In this document: positions 21,823-32,727 of the stretch, piece by piece
Numbering within the stretch: position 1 is the stretch's first letter
Layout: every line of letters starts with the position of its first letter
Assembly (NCBI GenBank): GCA_047495785.1
Contig: JBLDXI010000014.1
Span: 310,001 to 374,000 of the forward strand
Reading direction: 5' to 3'
Length of the DNA stretch: 64,000 bases
DNA from: Lepidodermella squamata
Lineage: Eukaryota > Gastrotricha
Translations under genes and position numbers: made by a program
The notes under the pieces: generated by a model
What the model was told of the DNA's origin: nothing
What the model saw: only the letters and a program-made list of their open reading frames with translations
The model's database searches: none

Positions 21823-23550
21823 TTTAATAGGGAAATTTTTATTTTAAAGTGATTTTTATCACTTTTCCTGGCTGATGAATCAAGCAGAGCTAATGGCTAG
21901 TTCACTGGGTGCATCTTCAAGTTTAAGATTTTAAATGTCGACGTAAAAATTACGACAGGGAGCTGGTAATAATCCGCATTTCGGCTAGTGGAAAACTTGT
22001 AGTAACATAATGCCAACACCTTTCTTGAGTTATTACTTACTCAGGCAAAAAATGCGACGGCGCCTGCTATAGCCATATGGACTAACATGCGTCAAAGCGT
22101 TCCACGAGATGATGTCAAGTTTTTCAACACGAAAGAACAGGGCACAAGAAAATCGGCGAATATATGAGCTTTCTGAATGTCGGCAGTTTTTTTTAACCAT
22201 ATGGCCCCTGTGCCTGCGTTACAGTTTTAACGTGAATCATATATCATATGTAATATGAATAAGGCCAATGACGAATCGCTTCCAGCGGCTTGAATCTCTT
22301 CAGAATGAGACATATACTGAAGATTTCAGAGAGAAGAGAAGGCTGTTAAAATAGCTCGTTTGCTGCGCGTGGCATCGATGAAGAATATAACGGAGCAGAA
22401 ACTGACGACTCATAGTTTTACCATGCGATGTTTTTCATACAAAGAGCAGGGAATAAGAGAAGGCAGCCAAAATCAAGAGCATTGCTTTGAAAAACATAGC
22501 TTTCCAGAGTTTTACCGTACACCCCAAACTACGCAGCCAAGCGGAACCGATCGTAGTCGGCGTTTGAATCAAGAACAGTTGTTTCAGCCTTCCAATTGGG
22601 ATTGCAATAACACGACCATTTTGTTCTATAATTGATAGTCCTCCTAATCAGCGGAAGACCTCATGAAAAACGTTTAAAGTCGAAGTTTGAACTATGGTTA
22701 CGCAACAATGGTTGAGTTTCAGTCTCTAAGGTGATGATTATATTTTAATAAAGTAGAGCAAGGTGAGAGCAAGAAGCCAAGTAGATTTTCAGCAATCCGA
22801 ACCTCAAATTAGTCCGATCAGGAATCAGGAGATGTCTCTTCAATTTTGCCCAATTCAACACTTTTTATTGTAAAATTATTAATAATTTTCAAGACTATTT
22901 GCTTGTAGTACGCTTTGGGTATCACCATATCCTATCGGGCCATGTCTAATCTTCTTTGCCAGACCTTGGGTAGGGTCCATTAGGTATATACTTGCGTTCA
23001 ATTTGAGCTGATGTGGATTCCTTCACATCTTTTTCTTGCGCCTTCTTTACTAAGTATATCTATTATCGAAACGTTGGGCATAGCCCCCAAAAATCACCTC
23101 ATCTGCACTAATATCGCAATCGCAATCCACAAGCTCACCCTGTTATATCAGTTATAGTTCTATCATGTTTGCAGAATCTTATGACAATAAAATCCTTTGT
23201 TGAATCTTTGAATCATTGAATCCTTGAGGTCTAATCGTGTAGATAGTGACGTAGAGATAGTGAAGACCGCTATGATGGCTGTTTAAGATGCAACTCAATA
23301 AAACTTACGTGGGCAGACTACCAGGGTTGTATGCCGAAATTACCAAGTCACGACAGCGCCAATGGCTAAATTTTTCAGCAGCCCACACGTGTCGTGGTGA
23401 CGTGCTCTTGTTATTTCCGTCAAACCAAATGAGGAAGGTTAACATGGATAGCTATTGAGTAAATTGAAATTATCCTGCGACCGGAAAGAACGGGCCGGAT
23501 GAAGAATGAAGACGAGTGCAAATAGATGTCAAGTTGTAAACATGGACCCT
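21823..23550. other. Intergenic region, no gene supported
   Basis: About 1.7 kb. An open frame at 22360-22635 has no domain and lies in loosely repetitive sequence. From about 23290 the DNA matches the stretch from about 31145 upstream of MACPF copy 3, marking the left part of a segmental duplication. Confidence 0.4.
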
Positions 23551-23588
23551 ACTTAAGGAGAGGACTTTCTCGCAGAAAATATTCAGTT
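23551..23588 (+). promoter_or_regulatory. Core promoter of MACPF copy 1
   Basis: A TATA-like CTACTTAAGG (23549-23558) lies about 30 nt upstream of an arthropod-type initiator TCAGTT (23583-23588). The same pair is present before copy 2 and decayed before copy 3. A 53-nt 5' intron (23638-23690, GTAAGG to ACAG) follows. Confidence 0.5.
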
Positions 23589-23699
23589 TCATTTTTCTGC
23601 TCATCAATTAATGATATTTGTCAGCATGGCTAAGCTGGTAAGGCATTGACTGAGTTGACTAGGGCTATCAAGTTAATCGCCGTATGACAGGGTCGATCT

Positions 23700-25879
23700 A
23701 TGCAGATCAAGGCTGATGTCCTTTTCATGTTGCTGATTTCTTTAGCCGCAACTCACGCGCAGGAATCATCCAAGTGCCCACGTCCTACCGATGTTCCAGA
23801 CACCAATCTTTGCAAAACGTCGGCTTTCGAGGCGCCTTTCAATGTAATGATAAGTTCGCAATCAACTTCTCGAGCTTACTCATCAGGCTCAATTCCGATA
23901 TCCGTGGTTTCTGTGCGCGCAGCGTCGAAAGCGGTCACAAGTAATTCTAGCTTATATGAATAACTACCTTTGGAAATACTGCAAATATATCCTAAAACTT
24001 AATAGATTCCTCAAACGATTCAACTACTACGCGAAGTGCCACTACGAAAGTATCATCCGGTAAGCTACATCTCAACTTACAATGAATCACTCATAAGACG
24101 ACGACATTTTAGGATCAGCGAGAAGCGCTCAATCCAGATTGTTGAGTGAGTATTTTCGTAATGCTAAAGCCATATAGCTTTCATATCGGCTCATATTTTG
24201 CAGCGAACAAAGTTTTGCCTAATATTCAATACCTTGGTCTTGGCTTCGACGTTTTGACTGCCAATCCCAGACCAGTGCAATCCGCACCCCTCACCAGCTA
24301 CGTCCTTGGCTATCGCAACCCAGTTGTCGAGCTTTCAGAGGTTGAGATCCCGTCAGGAATCGACTCATACACATCCCCGCGAAATGTGATTCCAAGGCGC
24401 GAACCATCAAGTGGCGAGACCTATTCCGCCGAGCTCATATCTGATTACACTTCCTATAAGGAATCACGCGAATGGCAAGTTCAGGTATCTGGCAGTCTAA
24501 ATGTTGGGAGCTTCTTCAAATTCAGCGCGGACTACTCAGAGTTGAATAAAATGTTCTCGCAGGGCTATTCGAGCTCTTCGAAACAAGTCATCGACGCTTG
24601 GGCCTCGGGATTGTCGTACGTCGCTCTCTTCCGAACATCGAATCTGTCACTGGAGCTTCATCCTGACTTCAAATTGGCTGTTTCGAAGTTACCAACAACA
24701 AGCTGCTCGAACGCGTATCGCGACTTCATCGCAACTTATGGCACACACTTCGTCAGCCAGGTCCACATGGGATGGGAATCTTGGTCGAGATATTCTTTCA
24801 CACTAGCCAACTGGGGGACGTTTACAAGTGTCTTACAGAAGCAAAACCTCTCGTCGGCTTTGGATGTCGCCATTAAAATGTTCTCCCTCAAAGCAGGACT
24901 AACTGCCTCGAGCGAGCTGTCATCCGAGGTCAGCCGGAACTTCTCCTCACTCTCAGTTGCTTCCAGTACTTTCACGCTGGGTGTGCGTAACAACATGTCC
25001 AATCCTATGCCTGTTGCGGTTCTTGTTAAAAAGATCGCCGATTTGTTCACGTCAGAGTACTTCCCAAACGACTGTTCGATCAGCGCCAAAAAGCAGCTTC
25101 TCATCTCGGCGTTAAACTCATACTGCACAGCCCTGAAATCAAACGCAGGCTTCAAAGATACGAAAAACTGCTATGAATCAACAGAGGATAATAGCTATAA
25201 GAATTTGTATAAAACTTCAGGATTCGGAGGGATGAGTGTTAGCGGAACCTTCGCAACAAGCGGCATTAATGCACTGACCGGTGCTTTCAATTGCCCTAAT
25301 GGTTTTATCCCTCGCATTGTCGGACGAGTCAATGCAAACGCTGGAATTTTCACACTATGCACATTGGCCTCGGGAGATCCAGCTGGTGTTTTCGGAGGAA
25401 TGTACCAAGTTACTACGGCAGTAAACAACTGCGCTGGATTCAGTTGCTCCGGCTTCGTTCCAGATCAGAGTATCGTAAACGCTGTGACAGGGCAAACGAA
25501 TTGTCCAGCTGGTTACACTCAGATCGAGCTTATGAAATCGTGTAGATCGGCTAGCGATGCTTGCTCGAAGCCGGCAGTCCCGGGCAGTTGTGGAACATAC
25601 TGCTGCAAGAAAGTTCTCGGAATCTGCACTAAGCGCTGTGATAACGACTGCCCACCCGTGACGTGCACGCCAAACTACAACTCGCGCATCTATGCGTGCT
25701 ACAAAGATCCAGGACCGAGTTCTTACCCATGGCTTGGCGGTTTCTACTCGTCAAACTTGGGCTTGAACCCTCGCACTGGTTCGTATGGCTGCCCAGTTGG
25801 CTATATTCACTCTCTCCTATTCGAGTACACAGACTGTGGAGGAACGACCAATCGAGCTTACGCCTGCATTCTGGCATAG
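23700..25879 (+). CDS. Secreted MACPF-domain protein, copy 1
   Basis: Exons 23700-23940, 24006-24059, 24113-24145 and 24204-25879, all phase 1, give 667 residues. Signal peptide MQIKADVLFMLLISLAATHA. Exons 2 and 3 encode a short Ser/Thr-rich linker. The MACPF core in exon 4 carries the family signature YGTHF (about residues 288-292). Residues from about 445 to the end form a Cys-rich module (SGFGGMSV ... YACYKDPG ... WLGGFYS ... RAYACILA) shared with the minus-strand gene at 20986-21822. MACPF proteins insert into membranes as oligomeric pores and act in immunity, as venom or egg toxins, or in development; the role here is not known. An in-frame ATG at 23626, upstream of the 5' intron, could add seven residues. 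It is most similar to copy 3, not to the adjacent copy 2. Confidence 0.85.
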
Positions 25880-27652
25880 TGATGACATTATTACAGTTAC
25901 CCAAATATATGCATATACGTAATGACTGCTGATGACTGTTAGATACATTCATGATATTCCAATTCTGATGCCGATATTGAAATAAAATTCGCAATATTAT
26001 AGAAAATATCCGTCGAGACTTAACCCTGTACCTTTTACGAAAAACACAAAAACTACCTTATAAATTAAAGTCGATAGAAAATCTGACTTTTGGGTTGTGA
26101 AATGACGTCGGAGTATCCAATTTTAGCGGTTTTCAAACGGTATCTGAATTGATGCTTAAAAAGTTAAACTTGTTCCATGGTCATAAATTAGCTCGCCAAT
26201 GAGTCTTTCTTTTCTTAGTCTTAATTCTGCCATCAGGGAATATAGGTTCAGAAGTGAAGCTTTTATGCAGATTTATGGCACCCTCGAGAGATTTCAAATT
26301 TTTGCCTTGTTGACTTTCAGCAACGATGGCTCCCTGGCGGTGATGAATTGGCTCATGAGATTTTGTAAGCTTCCTGTAATGGGTTCTGACTGCTTATGGT
26401 CAAAATATAAGCCCGGAGAACAGAACCTCATGGTTATGGAATGACAAGCGTTTGAAAAATGTGGAGATTTTTTATGCAGATTTAGGTAACCTTACCCTAT
26501 CACTTTTCAAAAGTTATACATTTTCAAGAAAATAACGAAACGCATTCTTCCACCAGATTTTTTGCTTATCTGATCTGATCCCAACGAAACTTATTTCAGC
26601 AATGTTTTCCACAGTCTAGGGTCTAGGCCAGCGATTCCCAAGCTTTTTCAACTGCGGGCAGCTTCGAGCGGTGCAGCGCTTGGTACAAAATCGATTCCTC
26701 AATCCCAGATCGAATCGAAGTTCGAATGGTTGTTGTTCTTTTTCTCGACATATTATTTTCTGTTGATTGGCTGTTTTTCTCCGACGAACTGTGTTATGTA
26801 AATAAACTTGAGAGGAACAAGCCGCGTTGTTCAGAACCAACAGCCAACTTTAATATGGTGAACAATATTAATATTGTCCAACATACTTTTGTGTGGCTCG
26901 CTAGTTATACCCGGATAATACTAAGATAACTGCAAGTGATTTTGATAAAATCTCCGCATTTTATTGGGTAAAATCAGTCATGCCAGCAACGTTCGGAAGC
27001 AGTAGATTTACGGAAAAGATAGCCGTGTTGCTCAGGAGGAATAATGCAACCAAAATTATCGAGAATGGCAACTTTAAATATTGTTAACTGACGCCGTGGC
27101 AAAACATTGACGTAGTGAACAGCCGTAAGCTTTCTCACTGATCGAGTGCAAGTTCAAATTAGCGCAAACTCAATGATAAAAAATAAGCGCGAAAAAACTG
27201 TGAAGAATGGAAGGGTTACGAAAAAATTCACAGACATTTGAACAGGCTACATTAAAACTTGTCAATTCAGCTGAATACGCGTGAGAGCACTGTTTAAAGA
27301 CAGCCGCAGTAATGCTAAATTATGTTTCTTTTTTTAGATGTTCGTTACATCGTTAGGCATACGTAGGTATACATGAAGTGACTGAAGTGTCGAACTTGCC
27401 GAGCCACGTCAATACCAACGGCTAGATTTCTAGGCCTCATGAGCTCGCGCAAGTTACGTGTGTTGTTTACCTTCCAGCTGAATGAGGAAGTTAGAAGGTA
27501 AAAGCTATGTTCGCTAGGATATTAGGTGCCTGGAAAGATGTTCAATACAATACCTGTTGTCGACGGGAAAGAACCGGAAGGGAGGAATGAAAATGAGCGC
27601 AAGCGCCCAAAAAAAATCGTTATACTTTTGAAGTTGTGGTAAACACGGGCCC
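25880..27652. other. Intergenic region between MACPF copies 1 and 2
   Basis: About 1.8 kb without a supported gene. Scattered short frames lack domains. The last 250 nt resemble the upstream regions of copies 1 and 3. Confidence 0.4.
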
Positions 27653-27690
27653 TATTTAAGGAGCGAATTTCTCGCAGAAAAGTATTCAGC
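27653..27690 (+). promoter_or_regulatory. Core promoter of MACPF copy 2
   Basis: TATTTAAG (27653-27660) lies about 33 nt before TCAGC (27686-27690), the counterpart of the copy 1 initiator. A 5' UTR intron follows (CTG|GTAAGA to ATACAG). The spacing matches copy 1. Confidence 0.55.
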
Positions 27691-27809
27691 TACAATTTTC
27701 TGCTTATCACAATGCTTACAAATATTGTTAGCAAGACTAAGCTGGTAAGACATTGACTGTATAGTGATATTCCAAATTAAGCTGATCAAAATTTATACAG
27801 TGTCGATCA

Positions 27810-29960
27810 ATGCGGGCCGATATAATTTTCGTGTTGCTGAGCTCTTTGGCCGTAGCCCAAGCGCAGTTCCCAGGAGGGTTCAGGTGTCCTCGTCCTACCG
27901 ATGTGCCAACCGCCAATCTATGCAAGACATCGGCATTCGATGCGCCTTTCAACATAATGATCAGTTCACCGTCTTCTCGCGCCTACACATCAGGCTCAGT
28001 TCCGATATCTGTGATTTCCTTGCGCGATTCCTCGCGGACATTGACAAGTAATTCTATCTTGTAAATAATATCGCATCTTCAACGATAATAATAGATTCCT
28101 CGAGCAATTCATCAACTACTCCGCGAACTACCACTACGAAGACTTCATCTGTTTCATCTGGTATGAGTTACTAGCAAAATTTTAATAAATGAATTCCATA
28201 TGTGATGAACAAATCTTAGGATCAACAAGAAGCGCTCAGTCCAGATTATTGAGTAAGCATCTTCTCGTGATTCAATTGATTTAATCGGCGCGTATTTCGC
28301 AGCGAACAACGTTTTGCCCAACATTCAATACCTGGGTCTTGGTTTCGACGTTTTGACTGCCAATCCCCGACCAGATCAGTACTCGAGCTACGTTGCTGGC
28401 TATCGCAATCCAGTTGTCGAGCTATCAGAGGTTGAGATCCCATCAGGTATCGATTCATACACTTCCCCCCGAAATGTGATTCCAAGGCGCGAAATTTCAA
28501 GCAGTGAATCTTCCTCCGCTGATCTCATATCTGATTACAGTTCTTATAAGAAGTCACGTGAATGGCATGTTCACGCATCCGGCAGTGTAAGTAATATTCT
28601 CGGCCTTTTCAAGCTCAGCGCGGACTACTCTGCTTTGAGTAAAATGTTCGCACAAGGCTATTCGAGTTCTTCGAAACAAGTCATCGATGCATGGGCCTCG
28701 GGGACGTCGTATGTTGCCCAGTTCCGGCAATCGAATCTAACACGAGAGCTTCATCCTGACTTCAAATTGGCTGTTTCGAAGCTGCCATCAACAAGCTGCT
28801 CTAACGCTTATCGCGATTTTATTGCAATATACGGAACACATTATGTTAGCGAGGTGCACATGGGGTGGCAATCCTGGTCGAGATATTCCTTTACACTATC
28901 TAACTGGGCAACGTTTTCTAGTGTGTTGCAGTCGAAATCCATCTCATCGGCAGTAGATGTCGTGTATAAATTATTTAGATTCAAAGCTGGCATAACTGGC
29001 TCGAGCGAGGTGTCGTCTGAAGTTAGCCAGAGTTTCACATCACTCTCAAGTGCTTCCATCATCAACACGTTGGGCGTTCGCAATAGCATGGCTGGTTCCA
29101 TGCCTGTTTCGGTTATTGTTAGCAAGATCGCCGATTTGTTCACATCAGATTACTTCCCAAACGACTGCTCGATCAGCGCCAGAAAGCAGCTTCTTATCTC
29201 GGCTTTGAATTCTTACTGCTCTGCCCAGAATGCAAAAGCAGGCTACATGAGCGGGAAAAGCTGCTATGAATCAACAGATGATGATGGCTACTCAAACTTA
29301 TTTCAAACTTCAGGATTCGGAGGTATGAGTGTTAGTGGAACCTTCGCAACTAGTGGCATCAATGCATTAACCGGTGCTTTCAATTGCCCTAATGGATTCA
29401 TCCCTCGCATTGTCGGTAGAATCAATGCGAACGCGGGAATTTTCACGCTATGTACAGTGGCTTCGGGAGATCCAGCTGGTGTTTTCGGAGGAATGTTCCA
29501 AGTAACTACGGCAGTAAATGGCTGTACAGGTGGCAGCTGCCCTGGCTTCGTTCCAGATCAGAGTATCGTAAATGCCGTGACAGGGCAAACGAATTGTCCA
29601 GCTGGTTACACCCAGATAGAGCTTATGAAATCGTGTAGATCGGCTAGCGATGCTTGCTTGGTTCCAGCTGGCTGTACAATTGGAAATCACTGCTGCAAGA
29701 AAATTATTGTCTGCGTGAGCCACTGCAAAAACGACTGCAACAAATGTTCCCCGAGTTATAGCTCAAGCATCTATGCTTGCTACAAGGACCCGGGATCGGG
29801 TGTTTACACGTGGCTTGGCGGTTTCTACTCGTCAAACTTGGGCTTGAACCCTCGCACTGGTTCGTATGGCTGCCCAGTTGGCTATATTCACTCTCTCCTA
29901 TTCGAGTATTCCGACTGTGGAGGAACGACCAATCGAGCTTACGCATGCATTCTAGCATGA
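27810..29960 (+). CDS. Secreted MACPF-domain protein, copy 2
   Basis: Exons 27810-28047, 28095-28160, 28220-28252 and 28303-29960 give 664 residues with the same phases as copy 1. Signal peptide MRADIIFVLLSSLAVAQAQ, followed by the Cys/Pro start shared by all copies (CPRPTDVPTANLCK). The MACPF signature appears as YGTHY, followed by a Trp/Ser-containing strand (WQSWSRYS). The C-terminal Cys-rich module is complete and ends NRAYACILA. The hypervariable spot is the Cys-rich insert after KSCRSASDAC, where the three copies differ most. Unlike copies 1 and 3 it has no in-frame ATG in the 5' exon. Role unknown; pore-forming defence or toxin activity is a family-based guess. Confidence 0.85.
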
Positions 29961-30397
29961 TGAAATATGCTCCACCGCAAGACATCGTTACATATATATT
30001 CCAGCAAAAGCATAGACATATTGATGAGTGCTAATTTCATAATATTCCAAGAATAATAAAGAGAGATTGAATAAATTTGAAATATAGAAAACCACGATGA
30101 GTCCTTTCATAGGCTGTAGTGAGATTAGGGACACTTTTTAAGTGTTGCTGGCTTTCTGAAGAATTACCTGAGATCTAAGGAGGTTCGGTTGCGAGCCAAA
30201 CCGCTATTGTGCACGTAGCAAAAATGAATAGATGCGTACCTATTGACTGAAAAATTGCGGTGTGAAGCCTGTGATTGGTTGGTTTTTCGGTTCAAAAAGC
30301 ACGCGACACGTATCACCTCTAAAATTTTTCTGTGATTGCACTTTCCAAGATGGGATTATAAATTTTGGTGTGGATGCCACGGTTCACCTTGCGCCCA
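29961..30397. other. 3' flank of MACPF copy 2
   Basis: No gene. Short blocks (AGGCTGTAGTGAGAT and GAGCCAAACCGC, about 30111-30211) recur after copy 3 (about 34991-35072), so the duplicated unit extends past the coding region. Confidence 0.45.
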
Positions 30398-30470
30398 TTG
30401 GTTGTTGTGCAAAAAGCAAAGCTTCTGATTAAGGAGCAGAATATTTCAGGTTCGACTCTTGGCAGCTTCG
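30398..30470 (+). pseudogene. tRNA-Arg-like relic
   Basis: A 73-nt stretch whose 3' half closely follows metazoan tRNA-Arg(ACG): anticodon arm TCTGA-TTAAGGA-GCAGA and T-arm TCAGG-TTCGACT-CTTGG with an intact B-box core (GGTTCGACTC). The anticodon position reads AAG instead of ACG, the anticodon stem has one mismatch, and the acceptor stem does not pair. It is a decayed tRNA gene or the head of a tRNA-derived SINE. Confidence 0.4.
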
Positions 30471-30515
30471 AAATTTTTTCATTCCATTCCAGTAAGATGA
30501 AATTCAGCGGAAATA

Positions 30516-30841
30516 CAGGTCGGCCAAATAATTCCGCAGAAGGCGAATTCGATGCGCATCATTTTAATGAGGAGTTACAAGAGATTGAGGAGTTCCATTA
30601 GCCTGGAAGATCAGGATCAGGATCAGGATCAGGAATTACGATTTCTCCTCGCCCTGACGGACTCAAGCTTTCGCCATAAGGCGGAGCTTGTGAGAAAATG
30701 GCGAGCTTACGCTCTAGAAAAGTTTGAACTGGTTTACTAACCTCTTGATTGTTGACAAAGAATGCTTGAAATTCTTCAACTCTTAAAACTTAAAATGATG
30801 CGCATCGAATTCGCCTTCTGCGGAATTTTTCGGCCACCCTG
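30516..30841. mobile_element. TA-flanked palindromic MITE, Tc1/mariner-like ends
   Basis: The left end (CAGGTCGGCC... from 30516) and right end (...GGCCACCCTG to 30841) are inverted repeats of about 50 bp. They share ATTCCGCAGAAGGCGAATTC and GATGCGCATCATTTTAA with few differences. TA lies on each side (30514-30515 and 30842-30843), as expected for a TA target duplication. There is no transposase frame, so the element is non-autonomous. It carries a GATCAG minisatellite inside. Confidence 0.6.
30609..30632. repeat. GATCAG tandem repeat
   Basis: Four perfect copies of GATCAG inside the palindromic element. Confidence 0.85.
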
Positions 30842-30863
30842 TAGACTACTCATCTGCCATCAA

Positions 30864-30935
30864 GCTGAGATAGCTCAGTTGGGAGAGCGTTAGACTGAAG
30901 ATATAAAAGTCCCTGGTTCAATCCCGAATCTCAGC
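30864..30935 (+). tRNA. tRNA-Phe (GAA), probably degenerate
   Basis: A 72-nt cloverleaf of normal dimensions. The acceptor stem GCTGAGA/TCTCAGC pairs perfectly, the D-arm is GCTC-AGTTGGGA-GAGC, and the anticodon loop CTGAAGA gives GAA (Phe). The A box (TAGCTCAGTTGG) and B box (GGTTCAATCC) are intact, and a TTTT terminator follows at 30941-30944. The anticodon stem has one mismatch (TTAGA/TATAA) and the T stem has two (CCTGG/CCGAA), so it may be transcribed but fold poorly. It may be a pseudogene or a second-class copy. Confidence 0.6.
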
Positions 30936-30944
30936 GTAACTTTT

Positions 30945-31430
30945 AACGTCGTCTCCGGCCTATATTGATTGGAATGCCTGCAGTCCATGATGACTGTTCA
31001 ACGCAATGGTTATTGAATCCATATATTTCAATCATAAAAAACAAAAACAATATTTTATAAGCACTGTGTCATAAGGCAACCTGATTGTTAAATTAGAAAT
31101 TAGGCAGTCAACATTATTAATAAATGTTTATCTCTCGCTATAATGGATGCAACTCAATAAAACTTACGTGGGTAGACAAGGGCTATAATGTCGAAATTAC
31201 AAAGTCACGACAACGCCAATAGCTAAATTTTTCACCAGCCCACACGCCCCGTGGTGACATGCTGTTGTTATTTCCGTTAAACTGAATGAGGAAGTTTAAC
31301 ATGGGTAGCTATAAAGTAAATGATACGTTTTCTTGGAAATTATCCGCTTGGAAACATGTTAACTGCGACCGGAAAGAAGAAGAAGAATGAATACGAGTGC
31401 AAATAGTTGTCAAGTTTTAACCATGCTCAA
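30945..31430. other. Upstream flank of MACPF copy 3, segmental duplication
   Basis: From about 31145 the sequence runs parallel to 23288 onward upstream of copy 1 (shared ATGCAACTCAATAAAACTTA and many later blocks). No gene is seen. Confidence 0.55.
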
Positions 31431-31460
31431 GGAGAGGATTTCTCGCAGAAAATATTCGGT
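31431..31460 (+). promoter_or_regulatory. Decayed core promoter of MACPF copy 3
   Basis: At the position of the TATA-like element the sequence reads GCTCAAGG instead of TTAAGG. The initiator reads TCGGT (31456-31460) instead of TCAGT, losing the +1 A. The surrounding sequence is otherwise nearly identical to copy 1. Confidence 0.5.
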
Positions 31461-31499
31461 TTTCATTTTTCTGCTCATCAATTAATGATAACTGTCAGC

Positions 31500-31650
31500 A
31501 TGGCTAGGCTGGTAAGGCATTTATCGAGTTGTCCTCAATCGGTTAATCGTTGCATGACAGGGTCGACCCACGCAGATCAAGGCTGATGTCCTTTTCATGT
31601 TGCTGATTTGTTTAGCCGCAACTCATGCACAGGAATTAAGGAATCCTTAA
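31500..31650 (+). pseudogene. Severed 5' end of MACPF copy 3
   Basis: The 5' exon (31500-31511), 5' intron (31512-31560) and signal-peptide region (from 31561) match copy 1. The ATG that opens the copy 1 signal peptide is ACG here. Reading from the upstream ATG at 31500 stays open through the signal peptide, then meets a stop at 31648-31650 inside the inserted element. The product would be about 33 residues. The rest of the exon lies 1.1 kb downstream. Confidence 0.7.
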
Positions 31651-31777
31651 CGGTGTTGAGGGCAGAAACGAGATTTCGGCCCGCTGAAAATGCCCGAGGG
31701 CGTAGCGAAGCGAAGCCCGAGGGTATTTTCAAGGGCTGAAATCGAGTTTTTGCCCGAAACACAAGTTTAGGATTCCT
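31639..31777. mobile_element. Foldback element of about 139 bp
   Basis: Two arms of about 60 bp are imperfect inverted copies. The ends AGGAATCCT and AGGATTCCT are perfect complements, and the blocks GATTTC, GCCC and GAAAAT are shared between arms. A small loop holds GTAGCGAAGCGAAG. It has no coding capacity. It lies at the left side of the larger insertion that splits MACPF copy 3. Confidence 0.55.
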
Positions 31778-31778
31778 G

Positions 31779-32727
31779 TTCCCACATTGTTGGTTATTTT
31801 CTGAATAAAAACCCAATTTTCCACTGGAAATCTGGATAAAATGCCTAAACACTCATACCCACTGTGTCTGACTAAATTAATTTTGTTGAAATTAAAAAAT
31901 CAACCTTAAAAAATCGATTAACAAATTCTAATTGTTTCATTCCTTTTTTAAATCAATTTTTGCACTGAATTCTTTGTTGGTTGAAACCACGCACGGCATC
32001 GGCGATTTAATCCTCGGAAACGCAGTCGATTCTAACCAAATGGATATGGCTGTTGCAGTCTGAGCGACACCAATCAGCTCGTGAAAACCGCAATGCTCAA
32101 GATATCGAGCTGCTATAGCAAAAGCCCGAATTTCCTCTTCGCCGATGTTCAGTGTTCAATCCAGTGTTCAATCCGACGGCGATGACGGCGATGACTTTGA
32201 AGGCGTTGCTGAATAACTGCAACAATACATCGAAGAATTGGCGCTTGAGACAATTGGCACGGTGCAAAATTCCAGGAAACGATACGCCGACTATGCTGTT
32301 CAACGACTTTCGGTGGAAAATCTCTATGCGAAGCGACGGCATTGGCATTGTTGGGCTGTGATCCTGTTAAGCCTGAAGAACCGGTTTGAATCACGCCATT
32401 TCACGGTCGACGCCAGTTGTCAAGTAATTTACTGCACGGTGCATGTCACATCCAGAACTGACTATTGTTTATAAGCTCTCCCACAGTATTATTGTTCAAT
32501 AAAAATGGTTTTTGTTAAAATGCTTTATTTTGGTTCAAATTTTTGCTTTGCTAGTCCAATCCCTAAATGGAGTCTGGTTCGCCCAGTAATTCAATGATTT
32601 GGATTTTAACCGAAATTAATAATAAAAGATCCACCTTAAAACGCGTGAGCGGGCGGAATCACCGGGCGGAATCACCGGGCGGAATCACATTTTCCATTGA
32701 AGCAAAAAATAACCAACCATGTGGGAA
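31779..32727. mobile_element. Non-autonomous DNA element with 25-bp terminal inverted repeats
   Basis: The left end (from 31779, TTCCCACATTGTTGGTTATT) and right end (to 32727) are inverted repeats over about 25 bp with two or three differences. The body is about 950 bp with broken short frames and no clear transposase. The gene sequence GGAAT occurs on both sides of the whole insertion (31632-31636 and 32724-32728), which suggests a 5-bp target duplication. Exact borders are uncertain because the foldback sits at the left junction. Confidence 0.6.
32651..32688. repeat. 13-bp subterminal tandem repeat
   Basis: GGGCGGAATCACC three times, just inside the right terminal repeat of the inserted element. 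Confidence 0.8.

Noticed and set aside
22360-22635. 91-codon plus-strand frame
   Set aside because: Composition is unremarkable, it lies in loosely repetitive sequence, and it has no start context, splice partner or domain.
24736-25155. Long minus-strand frame inside MACPF copy 1 (also in copies 2 and 3)
   Set aside because: Antisense shadow of the conserved coding region; it recurs only because the sense gene is duplicated.
30864-31060. CRISPR array, operon or other prokaryotic features
   Set aside because: No regularly spaced repeats or prokaryotic layout anywhere; introns, a Pol III-type tRNA promoter and animal-specific families show a eukaryotic genome.
32097-32474. Overlapping frames inside the inserted element
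   Set aside because: Short, on both strands and without transposase motifs; could be remnants, but not supportable as a gene.
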